Part shown: in pieces, positions 1 to 13,189 of the stretch | Layout of the letters: every line of letters begins with the position of its first letter | Numbering within the stretch: the first letter of the stretch is position 1 | Source: Larus michahellis | Lineage: Eukaryota > Chordata > Aves > Charadriiformes > Laridae | Direction: 5' to 3' | NCBI RefSeq assembly: GCF_964199755.1 | Contig: NC_133906.1 | Span: 14,729,378-14,793,377 of the forward strand | DNA length: 64,000 bases | Made by a program: the position numbers and the translations under genes | The notes under the pieces: model-generated | Database searches by the model: none | What the model saw: only the letters and a program-made list of their open reading frames with translations | What the model was told of the DNA's origin: nothing

Positions 1-3000
1 TAGTTGGATGTCAGAGGGGCTCTTGGGGGTTTGGACTGTACATTAGGAGCGGCCAAAGTCTCTGGGAGCCTCTTTTCACATGATGTAAGTCTTTAGCTAG
101 AAGGGCTCTCCAGCAATTCCCTCTGCTCGCTTGGAGTGAAATTCACTGTCGTGTAGAGTCAGCGCAAGGTCTGCATTTCACTTAAATCCCCCTTAAACTG
201 TGAAAAGAAGAGGGGATTGCTCAGGACTTTGGCAAAGCAGCAAATTTCACTCCGACAAATAAAACCCACTAATTACTGAGGCACGTCCAACACTTTGCCT
301 AGACCAGCCCCTGGAATAACCGGTGACCGTTTCCCCTCATATCCCAAACTGCGAATTGCTATTTCCATCACTAACCTAATTTCTTTCCATCAGTTTCATG
401 GCCATTTGCGCTGGCTTAATCCAAATATTTTGGCTGGAGTTTTTAAGAGGACCCTCAAGGAATTACTCAGCCTTATCCCTTGGATTCATTCTAGGAGGGA
501 TGCGTGAGGGGAGTATTTCCATTATGAGGGGCTCACTCCATTAATTCCCCATGAAATGCCAAGCCTAAATGTATAAATCCACCACTGGGAATAGTCACCG
601 AGACAGCAAATTGTAATTCCGTATTTCAGGGTAAGAGCAAAACGCACATTTTCAGCTCATCGCACTGAACTTTATGTCTGATGCTGAAACCTAGAAATGC
701 CTACTCCTAAAGGGGGAGCAGAAGGACATCATGCAAAATACACAGCCAGTGGGAAACAACATGGATTTACAATCTAAAGACGCCCATAAATGGCTGCGAA
801 GCGCACAGAAATACATCGTCCACAGAACTGATTTAGCGGGCAGCGTGAAGTAAGGAAAACCTTGCAGAAAACAGTCAGGACCCGAATTATCTGCCCGTTT
901 TCAGACAGGTTGGATGTCCGGCAGAGACATGCCTGAGCCCTGCCCCAGCGCAGGACCAGGCTCCACGAAGCCGTGCCCGGTCTTGCAGCATCCCAGGCGG
1001 AGATCCCATCCAGGGCTGCTGCTGTCCCAGCACCCCACTTTCTTTCCTCCTCCTCCTCTTTTTTTAATTTCCCAGTAAATTGCTTGGGAAGCCTTCTTTA
1101 AAGGAGATCAAGTCCACGCAGATTATTTTTAAACAAATACCTTGGCAAAAACCTGGACTGCAGCTTAATTGATGAGCAGGGATTGGGTCAGTATGAAAAT
1201 CCTGTCTCCAAGCACTGTGGACTCCAAACACGATGGAGCCTTCCCCCCCGCCATCCCCCACTTTTCACAAGCACTGTGGCAAGAAAACTCTCTAAAATAT
1301 GACCAGGAAGTTTTGATTGATTTTTCTTATTCTTTGAGTTTTCAGAGATCAATGGAGAGAGTGGATTGGGGTTTTTCCCTCCCCCCTTTTTGTTCCTTTT
1401 TTTTTTTTTCTTGGCCCTGACTGATCCACATAGTTTTAGATGATCCAAACCAAAAAGTCATATTTCCATCACCCAGCCAGGGAAAGCAGCCCCCTGCACT
1501 CCCAACCGCCAGCTGAAAGCAGGTCACGGCAAAAGGCATCTCTTCGCACATCTTTTGACTGAACGGTTTGCTACGGTATCTCCGAAGCACATTAAAACAT
1601 TTTGCCTCCATACATCTTCGCAGCAGTTGCCTTATTTTTGTTTTCACATCATAAAATTCTGCCAATTATTTTTAAACAGAAAATGAGCCCAATTAGGAGA
1701 ATGAGAAAGGAGGAACCCAAAGACCGACACAAACAAGTTTGACCCGCGCTGTCAGAACTTGCATTTAATGGGTTTAGGTCCATCACCCATTTGTGCAAGT
1801 CCTAACCGAGCCCTTCGTGCTCCAGCTCTCCAGGAGATGTACCATGGCTCTGCGGTAATAAGATGTCAACTGAAACCAAGCCAAAGCCCCAGACTTCCTT
1901 TCACAAAAGATATAAAAACAGATTCTACAGAACACCTGTGTAAGATACGGTACCCCCTTCCCTTTGCTTTTCTCCTGGGGAGGGAAGGCGAAATTTAAGT
2001 CATTGTAGACGAATTTAAAACACGCCAGTGAGAAGAATCAGAAAGTTGGAAGCAAGTATCAGAGTAGGTGTCCAATCCCTCTTTTGGACAAAGTCAGCAG
2101 AAAAGGTAAGTGGATTTTTCCCCATGCACTAACCATGGTTTATTCTGCTGGGCGTAAATGATTGCTATAGAGGGAGATCAAAGCCTGACACGTTATACGG
2201 AGACATTAACTGAAGGTTTACCATACCTGCCATGAGCTGCAAAACCAAGTTCCTGTGGTCAGTGGAGACCTCATGACCTCTCACAAGAGTTTACCACAGC
2301 ATCCTGGTCAAATACCAATAAGTTAATTACATTTTGGCTTTAAGCATCCTCTGCTGTGTGAGCAGGCTAAGGGAACCTCTCCTGCTGCATCCAGAGAGTC
2401 CCACCAACCCTTGTTGGCACTTGCCTTTCAGAGGGGAACATACACAGGGCAGGCATCTGATTTTAGCTGATGAGGAGCTATTTAGGTATTTTAAAGTAAC
2501 CTGTAGGTAGATTTGGACCTTACAGGAACAAAGCTGGTGTCGATCAATGCTCCTCGACTGCTCGGTGACCGTGATTGCCCCTTCCATGCCCCGATACCCA
2601 CAGCGCTGAGGTTCGCACCCATAGATAAACTGAACTCCATGTGCTACCAGGACTGAGCTTGCTAAATATTTTAATTGATAATACCCCAAAAGCAGGTTTC
2701 CTGAGTAGAGTCACTTTCTTTTCTTTAAAGTGCGTCAATAAAGGGAAAAACAAATGATGAGTTCTTCCTTTGAAGCCAAGACTTCGAGGTGAATAAATAT
2801 GAATGTGCTGTCAGTGCTGTTGAGATGTACATCTTCCCAAATACCATGGCAACATACTAAAAAAGGGCTGCCTCCATTCTCAAGGTCGATGTCCCGTCCC
2901 CCCCGCCCCGTGCTGATGCACAGCGCCATCCCCGGGGGAGGACAGGGGACAGGAGGTGACCCCGGTGAAGCCAACAGTTTCACCACCGATTTCCACGGGG

Positions 3001-5659
3001 TTGTAACTCCCCCAGCGTGCTGCAAAGCCTCAGTGCTGACAGCACGATGTAAAGTTAGTTGAGGCCAAAAGTTTTCTTTTATTTGCGTACCTCCCACTCT
3101 GGCTGAAGAGAAACTCTACGTATATCCTGGGGAAAAGAACTGGCATTTAGTCTTTTGGGCCATTCTTAGGACAAACTCCTAACTACTTATCCAACCCTGG
3201 CTCCAGGGACGCACCAGGAGCACTCCCACATGAAAGATCTTTACCTTACTCGGTAACAGTTTATTAATTTCTCTCCTTCTCAACCCCCGCCTCCCCCCCA
3301 TTAAAAAGATGCCAATGCCATAAAGGTATGGCTGCTCCATAGAGAGATGTATGGCACTATAATCACACTTAATAAATTAAAAAAAAAAAAAAAAAATCAC
3401 TGGTTCCAGCTCTCTGGCCTATAAGTCACATATAAGTATAGCATAAAATTCTTAATAGCTCAGCTCATATAACTTACATTCAAATTTTGACCAGAACTCA
3501 TGCAATTCTTTCAGTAGTTTGTATCAAATTGTCCTGGAAGGAGCTAGTAGGTATCTCAAGGGAACTAACTGTTTCCCATTTCACTGTGCTTCATTAGCTC
3601 CAAGCTCCGTTGAGGAGTAATAATAAATTAGAAAAAAATTAAGAAAAAAAGCCCCAACAGTTAACTGGTCTAAAAGCAGTCATTTTCATTTTCTGTTCTT
3701 TGTGAGGGTTATGCTCCTGTTTTTATCAGATGTGGTTACCTTCATTTTTCTTAGAATAGCTCCTTGTTTGCTCTCTCTCCCCTGCTCACAGGGCACTTGC
3801 TAACTGGAGAGGCCGACGGAGAGAGGAAGGGATCTTTTAAATATAAAAATAGGAAGCTGAAAAACCACATGAAGTTTTCAGTGTTAGGGATGAGACACGA
3901 GCAGTGGCGTTATTTGGGCTAGAAAGGCTGTTTTAAGCCAGACCAGGGCAGCGCAGGAGGCCCTTCATGGGCTTTTCATGCAGGGATGAGGCTCTCCGGG
4001 AGGAGGTGACCTGACTGCATGGCTTTTTCCCTTCCCGGAGCTGAGACCTTTCAGTCCTTCAGCTGCACAGGCAGATGTAGGAGAAGTTACAGAGTTAAGC
4101 CCAAGCACCTTCCCGTTTTCTGAAGGTCTCTCCCAAGGGTGCACAGCCAACGCCGGTGCAGCACAAGGGTGGCTGCAGGAGGTCCCACGGGGACCTCGGC
4201 AGGAGCTGAGGCTGCCAGCTAACATGGACTGCGTTGGAGTGTCCCATTTCACCTTTTGTCTCTGTACTTTCATGACTCCTTTCCTCTCAAGAGAGCAAGG
4301 GAGCAGTCTGCAAGCAGCTGGGTTCCCTGGGACTTTGCATAGTGTCTGTGGGATTGACCAGACCAGGCTCGGAGTTTGCAACAAAGCTGATCGCTGTATT
4401 CCTTGTTGATGCACACGCTGGGGGCCACCAGTGACTCACAACCAAAGAAAACTCAAACCAAAGATGCACATGGGGAAGAAACGCCCAAAAGTTGCATTAT
4501 TATGTAAAGCGAGTGGGATCTATAGGGCTGAAAATCGTTTCTGAGAAACCCACAATACCAGGCGGAGTGCCACAACCCTTGTCCTGCTTATTGTCCTTTC
4601 TCAGCCTTGGCAAGGGGAAATTACTGCTTTGATTTATGGGTCCATTGCTCGCTTTCCTGCGTGGAAACGACCCCTGTAAAATGGAGGCACTGTCACACAG
4701 CAAGTGGTGTCACCCTCCAGCTTCCGCGCAGGAGCGGCCGTGAACATGTCACCCACCCGTGGGACATCACAGGATCCCACTAAGGGCTGTCAAGGATACG
4801 GCAAGGGGAGGGGAAGAAATCCAGGATAAACACACAGCATTGCTCATCCCCAATTTTTGAGCATTAGACAGGAAAGTGAGAGTTGGGCTTTGATCATGAG
4901 AAGTGCATGTTTCACGCCGGAGGGGATGGCACGGAGACCTGAGCAGTAAACTGGGGGTGTCTTCACTTGACATTTCCTTCATGAACTGAAACAAACCACT
5001 AAATAACATAATCACAGCTGTATGATTAACATGCACACACACCCATCCCCGCTGTGTTATTACCAGAGATTATTTTAGCTGGTCACAACTCTCTGCATTC
5101 CCACTTTCCAACAGCCTGAGAGTTCAAGAGCACAAAACTCTCCCACAAGCTTTTCCTCCTGCACCCAAACACCTTTAAACACAACCCTCCAGTCTTCCAG
5201 AGACACCTTACCGTGAAAATCCTCCTCATTCCACCAGGCTGAGATGCTCCCAAGCAGGGGTAGAGAGGAAAAGGTGCCAGCTAGAGCTGTCCTCACAGCT
5301 GCAGGCTTTTAACTTGCAAATTGGCAAAGCCCGTCTTGAAAAGTGGGGAGAAATGAGTGACCATGGGGCAAACCTCAGGGGAGGATCATGCAGCAGCTGC
5401 CCCTGCAAAGCAGGAGTGACATGCCACTAGATGGTGACAGTGCCCACAGAAATTAAACTACCCAGGGACAACGCCATCCCCAGGATGAGGCCACCGTGAA
5501 ATTAAAGCTTTTTTGGGGGGGGAAATAAATGGTTAGCGCTTCTTGCATGTGAAGAATGAAAATTAGTTTAGGCAGTGTTATGGTCAGGAGCAGCAGGAGG
5601 TGGTGGTTTGGTGATAAATAGAAAAGTGAGTGAATTCACCTGTTTGGTGTTGTGGGAAA
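1..5659. other. Intergenic: no gene seen
   Basis: Unique-looking, moderately AT-rich sequence with many short open frames of 60-150 codons on both strands that overlap one another and show no domain. Only a poly(A) run (3379-3396) and a G-run near 5513 stand out. A weak CTCF-like string (GCCACTAGATGGTGAC) at 5423-5438 was not accepted. Confidence 0.6.
3379..3396 (+). repeat. Poly(A) run
   Basis: Eighteen consecutive A, following AATAAATT. No retroposon body is recognisable upstream. Confidence 0.9.
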
Positions 5660-5815
5660 GGAGCTATTTTATTATGGAACAGGTTGTCCATGGAGTTTGT
5701 GGATGCCCCATCCCTGGAGGTGTTCAAGGCCAGGTTGGACGGGGACGGGCAGGGGGGTCAGAACGAAATGATCTTTAAAGTCCCTTCCAACCTGAACCAT
5801 TCTATCATTCCATTT
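5660..5815 (+). mobile_element. CR1 LINE 3' fragment
   Basis: It carries the CR1 3' region in order: a CAGGTTGTCC-like block, 'GATGCCCCATCCCTGGAGGT', GTTCAAGGCCAGGTTGGACG and 'AAGTCCCTTCCAACCTGAAC'. A CATTCTATCATTCC tail follows. About 150 bases remain; the 5' part is missing. No coding capacity. Confidence 0.9.
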
Positions 5816-8800
5816 CTGTATGGCCCACATCAGAAGTAGATAAAATCCATTTATCTTCATTTCCCCTGTGCCTGCTCCCCTGCACGTCCGGCACCCACCG
5901 GCTGAGATCAAGCATCATCTGGGCCGTGGGATTCACCCTTCATTCCCGAATGGAGCTGAGAACCTTCCATGGGGCAACTTAAACTGCTCTGCCCCTGATC
6001 CCCAGCGCCGGGGGAGCCCAGCTCTAGGAACTATTGCCGTCCACCCACCTGCGTGCTGCCCTTGTGCTGCTTTTCAGCGTTTCAAAGTAACATTTCAGCA
6101 ATGTTCTGGCAAGCCATTAAACAATGCTGAATTCAGTAAGAACGGGTGGTTGCAAATAACCCGTAAAATCTCTTAGCACCGGCGCTGATAAGCAGGAATT
6201 GGGTTGTAACTGGTTGCCTTGGTTTGCTCCCCGTGCAGACACCTGTGTTTAGGGATGTTTTCTGCCGGCAAAAGGCTCCTTCGCCACTTTCCTGAAGCCA
6301 GAGCTGTGGGAGAACGACGAGGTCCACTCACCTGTTTCATCTACAAGTGTGACACATCATGAGATACCGAATTTGTCTTTCGTTTTGCGTTAATCACCTA
6401 AACGATACATTGGAGAAAATGCAAGTTTTTCAATAAATGAGTAGCAGGGGAGAAACTTTTTCCTGGCATTTAATAATCTTTGTCATCTCTGATCAAGTAA
6501 AATTAAGGGCTCATTTACATTTGGCTGGTTATCTCGTTACTGTAGCGCTTTCATCCGAAACACCAGCTAAAACACGAGAAGGAGCCGAACTTGAAAAAAA
6601 AACCTACAATACCTTAAAAAAATCCATATGCGTGTTGTGACCTGCTGTTTATTAGACTCGTGCTAGCTCTCGGCTTGCTGCACTGCAACACTGAGCAAAG
6701 CTGAAGCGATCGCCGTAATTACCGCCCAGCAGGCAGCAAATCCACTTTTTTTTCCCCCCCTTCTGTTAAATAAAGCCACAGCCGTGATGGAAAGAGGGGA
6801 ACAGCTGGAAAGGACGGAGAGCTTGCAAAAATAGTGATGAGATTTGCAAAAATAGGGGGAAAATAATATTCTTTCAAAGATGGAAAGATTAAAAAAAACC
6901 TGTGGGTAATTCTGAAAAATAAGACGACTTAGTGCGTAATTAATGTCTGACTTTGGGCCAGGGATCTGGAGTCACATATCGAAGAGCAAATGGAGGCAAG
7001 GTGTTTTCAAGCCTAATACCAGAGCAAATCATGAGCAAATCGAATCACTCAGACCACTAACGTGAACCCCCCTCATTTACTAATAGCAGCACGGGATGCT
7101 AACGAAGCATGGGCAGTGCTCCTGTAGCGAGGGAGTATTTCTGCTGCCCAACTGCTCAAAGAAAAGAAATATTTGTAAAAACACAATTGAAGAGTGTGTA
7201 GAAAGGAAAAAAATTCTCTGACTTGGCAAACAATTATGCGCGAATCGTCTTCAGCAGCCCTTTTCGGGTGATGCTGCAAACACCGTTGCCCAGCTTGGGT
7301 TTTCTGGTTTGTCAGGCTGCGTTCTCACGTAGGAACACGCACACGCACGTCACCGCGCAAACCGAGATATTCCTATTGCAGATCCCCTTTGCTTAAAGAT
7401 AGGACAAATTTTACTCATTTCTAAACGAAGCCTCATCTCTTCATTCGAAAATAACTCATTGCTAAATGGAAAAAAGAAAAAAAAAACAACTGAATTTTTG
7501 AAAAGAAAAAAAAAATCAGGTTTCGTTTTTACAGTGAGCGTGAAATACCCAATTCTGATGGTTTTCGCTTTTATTATACGTTGCATTTATTTGCACAGCC
7601 CTTCTCTTACGCAGGCCAGTAAGTGACTGGAAAGTCAAGTTTTTACCTCTCCGAAGACCATACAGCCCCTGAAAACAAAAGCCTCCAATGCCCCTGGTTA
7701 GAACTGGGGTTCCCAGTGCTAACCAGGCGTTAACTGGGCGTCTCAGAGCTCCAGGGACGGAGAGTGCCCCCGAGGGTGGAGGGCATCCTCGTGGAAGGTA
7801 CAAATAAAAAAAAATATCCCTTCTCAAAGTGATGCTCCGGCTTTTTCCCAGCCATACAGGTATTTTTGTGAAAAATGGAGGCCAAAAGTCTGCTTATCTA
7901 CGCAACCACCTGCTCTCACTTTGGAAAGAAAAGCAGCAAAGAAATTCAGAAAAAGAAGAAAATTTCTTTGTGTTCCCATCACGGGGCCTCGGCGGGGGCA
8001 GGCGGGTGTTTCTCTGGTATAATATTTCTTTTGTGGTGCCAGCCCAAGGCGCGCGGCAGGGCCATGGGGCTGGGAGCTGGGCGAGAGACGCGCGTCCCAG
8101 CTGGGGTTTCCTGGGCAGAGGTCTCCAAATCACCCCCGTTCTCACCGCGCCACTTCCGCCGCTCGTAGACCCCGACACATAGTCTGATGGCGAGAGGTGA
8201 CACCTCAGCTTGCCAACTGTCACCGCCAAACCTCGCAGCGGCTTCACAAACCAGACGGGAAAATAGCGTACCAATTTACAGATGGGTAATTAGTGCTTGG
8301 GGTTAATGCCTTGTGGTCTTTCTTGGAGGAGGTTGGCGAGCATTGTATCAGCCAAGCTTGGGGCCAAGCAGACACCTCATGGAGGCAACCAGAGATTTGG
8401 GGAAAACACCTTCGGTCTTTCAAGATTAAAGGCAGGGTTTCAGGAAGAGCAAGCAGGCGCTCTCAGCATCTGCAGCTCCTTGGCCTGGCCCCGCACCCGG
8501 CCAGGCAGGAGATGGTGGAGATGGTTCCCCGGCCAGGGCTGAGGTCCCGGCCCTGGAGTCCCACGTTGGGGTGTAGGATGGGGAAGCGGCGATGTGAGGT
8601 ACGCGGCGATGCAGCCTATTCCTACCGCGGCGCAATAACCAAAGCGCTCGAAAACAAACTGCCTGTGGTTAGTTAAATGGAAAACACACAAGATCGTTCC
8701 CTTCCCCCGAAAAAGCTCATCCCGCAGCCAGCCCCACGGCCGAGCTGCTCCTGTGCCCCACACCGTCAGCAGGGCAGGGGGGGCCCAGCGCCTCCCCATC

Positions 8801-9649
8801 ACCCCTTCGTGGGCATCCCCCAGGGACGTGCATGAACAAAGAGGTCTTGCGATTTTATTCCAACTGATAGTTCCCGTCACTTGCATCGGGGTAAACTCCA
8901 AAATTCCCTTCAGGACCACCTCAGTGCCGAGCAGCTGCAGCAGAAGCCTTGTCCCCGCATCAGTTCAGCTGAGTGCAAACACATCTCTATTTTGGAGAAA
9001 ACTGCTTTCCATAGTGGCCCAAGCTCACCCGTGATAACAGGAGGGCTTCATTATTGTAACCCGCGCCACCAAGATGGCAATTATTTTTCCAGACTTATGA
9101 AAAATAAAAAATGATTTAAATATGGCAGCATATAAACAACCTGATTCGCAAGCATGGGCTCATTTATTCCATCCCTAAACAGATATGCAGTGGAAGACGA
9201 CAAAGGCAAGGAAAGGGACCACCAAACAAATGTTTTCTATGAGCAGAGAATTTATGTTTCATTGAAATAATCTGCTGTATCCCAGCAGTAAACGCTCCGA
9301 ACTGTCAATGGTTTCCATGTTTCCCCGACTTTCTGGCATGCACAAGGAAATATGTTGTTATAAAACATCAGCAAAAATTTCAGACTAATTAAAGGGGGGA
9401 TTTTATCTGCTTAAAATCATACATTGTTTTGTTTTTTTTTTAAAGAGACATCTCCTTGCCCGTGTCTTCTAAAGAGCATCTTAGATTATTAAAGCAGAAA
9501 GAAGTTTTACAAAGATGATTTACATCACACTGTTTATGGTCGTCATTTTGGTTTTGCATGTCTCCCAGTGCAGTCTAGTCAGTCCCACCTTTCTTCACCA
9601 GCGCTTTCTAATCAATGGCGTTTTCCGACTTTCTCGCCCGAAAGCAGGA
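5816..9649. other. Intergenic: no gene seen; modest CpG patches
   Basis: Mostly unique sequence. Two mildly CpG-rich patches (about 7975-8260 and 8540-8660) are less dense than the islands at 28.2 and 53 kb. Open frames there show no domain. Confidence 0.55.
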
Positions 9650-9845
9650 GACGGGATGGTTCAGTGGTTAGGGCACTAGACAGAAATACAACTCCCTGCT
9701 GCCAACATCCCGTGGGATCCTGGGCAAGACGCTCGCCCGCTCTTTGTCTCTGCTCCCCATCTGTAAAACACACCATTTTCCTAACGCGCAGGGCTGTCCC
9801 GAAGCGCACGGCGCTTTATTGGAGCGGGGTAATGAGGCACAGACT
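9650..9845 (+). mobile_element. Fossil MIR/CORE-type SINE with tRNA-like head
   Basis: The head GGGATGGTTCAGTGGTTAGG resembles a tRNA-derived pol III box A region. It is followed by GGATCCTGGGCAAGACGCTC and CCCCATCTGTAAAACACACC, which match the conserved MIR/CORE-SINE body. The end has a GCGCTTTATTGG-like segment. It is an old amniote SINE; I cannot assign the subfamily. Confidence 0.7.
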
Positions 9846-10337
9846 CAGCTTGCATATGCCTCTGTGAATGCCACCACTGTTTATCAAAAAAAAGCTACAA
9901 AACGATTGATGGGAGCTGTACGTTGTAATTGTAGGCAGTAATGAAGCGGTAGGTAAGGCATATGACTTTGAAGAAAGGAGACACATGAAAGTGTGCAAGT
10001 CCCTGGGGTGGAATGTAAATACCGGCTTTCCAGGCAAAACACCCGGCTTCAAAATTGGAGTAACTTTATTCAGACATAAATACTCTGCTTTAAATAGCAC
10101 GGCAGTGCCTTATCTTCCTATCTCGAATATTAAGGAACCCTTTGTTTCTCAGCAGACTGCCACTGGCCCGAGTGATGATCGTGTGGCATGTGACTGCCGT
10201 GGCTGAAATCAGCTGAAACAGGATTTGGCACAGCACCAAGGGACGGTCGTTCTTCTCCAGTGAAATCCTTGCCCACTGCAGGCAGCCTGTCCAGGTGTGG
10301 CTGGAGCTGCACAGGGGAATGTGTAGGAACAGAAAAG
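9846..10337. other. Intergenic spacer between SINE and CR1
   Basis: About 490 bases of unique sequence with nothing recognisable. Short frames only. Confidence 0.5.
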
Positions 10338-10862
10338 GAATCATAAAATCATAGAATGGTTTGGGTTGGAAGGGACCTTTAAAGACCATCCAGTGCCACC
10401 CCCTGCCCTGGGCAGGGACACCTCCCACCAGACCAGGCTGCTCCAAGCCCCATCCAACCTGGCCTTGAACCCCTCCAGGGATGGGGCAGCCACAGCTTCT
10501 CTGGGCAACCTGGGCCAGGGGCTCACCACCCTCACAGCAAAGAATTTCTTCCCAATCTCTAACCTAAATCTCCCCTCTTCCAGTTTAAGACCATTCCCCC
10601 TCGTCCCATGGCTCCCCTCCCTGATCCAGAGTCCCTCCCCAGCTCTCCTGGAGCCCCTTGAGGGACTGGAAGGGGCTCCAAGGTCTCCCCGGAGCCTTCT
10701 CTTCTCCAGGCTGAACCCCCCCAGCTCTCTCAGCCTGTCCTCACAGCAGAGGGGCTCCAGCCCTCCCAGCATCTCCGGGGCCTCCTCTGGCCCCGCTCCA
10801 ACAGCTCCGTGTCCTTCTGCTGTTGGTGCCCCAGACCTGGACACAGTATTCCAGGTGGGGTA
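10338..10862 (-). mobile_element. CR1 LINE, ~520-bp 3' portion
   Basis: Reverse-complement CR1 from its tail (TCATAAAATCATAGAATGG) through the AAGGGACCTTTAAAGACC block, the CAGGGACACCTCCC and GGCCTTGAACCCCTCCAGGG segments, and up to the 'ACACAGTATTCCAGGTGGGG' segment. Open frames across it (165 codons on +, 255 on -) are repeat artefacts. It is nearly identical, in inverted orientation, to the copy at 13190-13697. Confidence 0.93.
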
Positions 10863-11189
10863 GGCAGGACCATCTTCTCCCCACCACATGCCACCCTGAT
10901 ATCTTAGACCAAGGTTATGGCCTTGAAGACGTGAGGCAGCTCCGCAGCCTCCAAAAAGGACATCCCAATGCAGCCGGCCCAGCATGGGACAGGCTGTGCT
11001 TTCCCACCAGTATCTCTCTGCCCTGCTGAGCCAGCGTAAAGCTGGCAGGTACCCGTGCATGGCAGAGGCAAGTCCTTCCCCATGCTGCTGTGAGGGCATG
11101 TACCCCATGCTGCCTCAAAACCCAGAGTCTGCCACCTGGGCAAAAAGAAGAACCCGAGCATGCCAGAGCAGAGAGCAGCCGAGCCGCCA
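10863..11189. other. Spacer between two CR1 copies
   Basis: About 330 bases between a minus-strand and a plus-strand CR1. GC-moderate, with no recognisable gene. It may include unrecognised 5' portions of either copy. Confidence 0.5.
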
Positions 11190-11712
11190 TGGAGGCAAGG
11201 CCACATCTGGAGCACTGTGTCCAGTTCTGGGCTGCCCGGTTCAAGAAGGACAGGGAACTGCTGGAGAGGGGACAGCAAAGGGCTATGAAGATGATCAGGG
11301 GATGGGAACACCTCTCTTACGAAGAAAGGTTGAGGGATTTGGGTCTCTTCAGTCTGGAAAAAAGATGACTAAGGGAGGATCTCATAAATACTAAAGGGGG
11401 GGTGTCAGGAGGATGGGACCAGGCTCTTTTCAGTGGTGGCCAGTGACGGGACAAGAGGTAACAGGCACAAACTTGAGCACAGGAAGTTCCATCTCAACAT
11501 GAGGAGGAACTTCTTTCCTTTGAGGGTGGCAGAGCCCTGGCACAGGCTGCCCAGAGAGGTGGGGGAGTCTTCGTCTCTGCAGACATTCCAAACCCGCCTG
11601 GACGCGTTCCTGTGCCACCTGCTCTGGGTGACCCTGCTCTGGCAGGGGGTTGGACGAGATGATCTCCAGAGGTCCCTGCCAACCCCTGCCAGTCTGTGAT
11701 TCTGTGGGTGGC
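11190..11712 (+). mobile_element. CR1 LINE, 3' portion of a second subfamily
   Basis: CR1-like 3' region in + orientation: GGAGCACTGTGTCCAGTTCT, AAGATGATCAGGGGATGG, a GAGGAACTTCTTTCC-like segment and GGGGGTTGGACGAGATGATC, then a TGTGATTCTGTG tail. It differs in sequence from its neighbours, so it is a separate insertion and probably a different CR1 subfamily. Confidence 0.85.
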
Positions 11713-12021
11713 AGCCCCCGAGGAGCTCAGCAGCACTCCCTCCCGAGGGAACCCGCCTGCTGCCACGTGGGCACCAGCCCTGGCCCCATACCGAGCTCCC
11801 TCAGGGGTTATGGGGTCCCCAGCAAATCGCCTTCTATTACCCTGCAGAGTCTGAGAAAGAATCTGGAAAACATTAGATTTAATTCAAGCAGCCAGTCTCT
11901 TTGCCTTCTGTACCATAAAATACTACAGGTAGCTAAATAAAAGGATATTGGTAGAGAGTTTTCCATTTCAAACAGATAAAATCCAGCCCAGAGTCCAAAA
12001 GAATTGTCATCTACATGGCAA

Positions 12022-12152
12022 TCATAGAATGTGTTGGGTTGGAAGGGACCTTTAAAGGTCATCTAGTCCAACCCGCCTGCAGTAAGCAGGGACATCTTTA
12101 ACTAGACCAGATTGCTCAGAGCCTCATCAAGCCTGGCCTTGAATGTCTGGCA
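12022..12152 (-). mobile_element. CR1 LINE 3' fragment
   Basis: Reverse-complement CR1 end: ATCATAGAATGTGTTGGGTT, AAGGGACCTTTAAAGGTC, CATCTAGTCCAACCCGCC and then GGCCTTGAATG. About 130 bases remain. Confidence 0.92.
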
Positions 12153-13189
12153 ATCTACATGCCAGACCTCCCAGGACTCACCCGTGAGACCATCACCCAG
12201 GCAGGGTGGCAATTTACCCTTAATGTGACTCCAGCAAAAGCACGAAGTGTAGTTACAAATAGTCACTTTTTGTGTAACTGCATACCCAGGATTTGCCTGT
12301 GCTGGTGGGAGCTGAATTTGGTGGCATCCAAAGCTCGGGGAACACTCCCTGCACATCGCTGGGGTGACCAAGCTGTGCCGCTCTCCAGAGCATCGTGTTA
12401 CATTCTCCATACGTCTGTTCAATCAGTCTGAAACCCTCCATAAATCCAAATGCGTATGTGCATCACAACTGCTATGGATGCTGGGTTACATGAGCATATG
12501 CTCCTAACGCACAGGCTACTCTCCAGCAAGGTGAACCCATTTGTTTTCTAAATATTATGGAGTGATCAGTTCTCTTATTTGTAACAGAAGCCAAGAAAAA
12601 GCAACAAAATTATCTGTTTTCTCCCTGATATACAGCTAGTAGCAATAATCTATCATTCAATTACTACTAAGCTTTCATAACTATAAAAATACACACCACT
12701 GTATGCATAGAGTAATATCTACAATTACTGGGTAAAGCCCAGTTTGCCCTAAAAGAGTAGTTGACTGTAATTACTTGTATTTACCTAGTTGCAGTTCATC
12801 ACACCCCTGACTAAGCGGGCATCAGCAGCACTTTCGTGAAGATACCTCTGAATGTGGTGGTGCACACGGAGCATTCAGTTGCCTTCGGGGAACGTGAGCA
12901 CCAAGAACTAATCCTTTTAATCAGTACCCAGATGACGCCGGCCGGCTCCCAGCGTCAGCCTGTCTCTTGCCACCCTGTGTAATGTCACCCCGCAGCGAGG
13001 GAAGCCCAGCCAGCCACATCTGCAGAGCCCATGTTCATGCACCAGCATCCTCAGAGTCAGGCTCAGCCCCTGGGGAGCCACAGTCAGCGGATGAAGATCC
13101 TATGGAGAACGTGGGGTGTCAAACGAGTGGATACACGCAGCTATTTTGTAAAGCAGAAGGCAAATAATTAGGACCTTCTAAACACTCTG
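12153..13189. other. Intergenic spacer within the CR1 cluster
   Basis: About 1 kb of unique, partly AT-rich sequence between CR1 copies. No gene or further element recognised. Confidence 0.5.

Noticed and set aside
5421-5440. CTCF-like string GCCACTAGATGGTGACAG
   Set aside because: Two mismatches in the informative core; much weaker than the site at 28479.
5648-5657. RBPJ-like TGTGGGAAA
   Set aside because: A single site next to a CR1 fragment with no supporting motifs; expected by chance at this frequency.
9650-9720. Possible tRNA gene
   Set aside because: A box A-like string is present, but no complete cloverleaf, and the downstream CORE-SINE body shows it is a tRNA-derived SINE.
10341-11108. 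Open frames of 255, 165 and 164 codons at 10341-11108, 10366-10863 and 13178-13672
   Set aside because: They lie on CR1 3' regions, mostly antisense, and are near-identical because the repeats are. Not genes.
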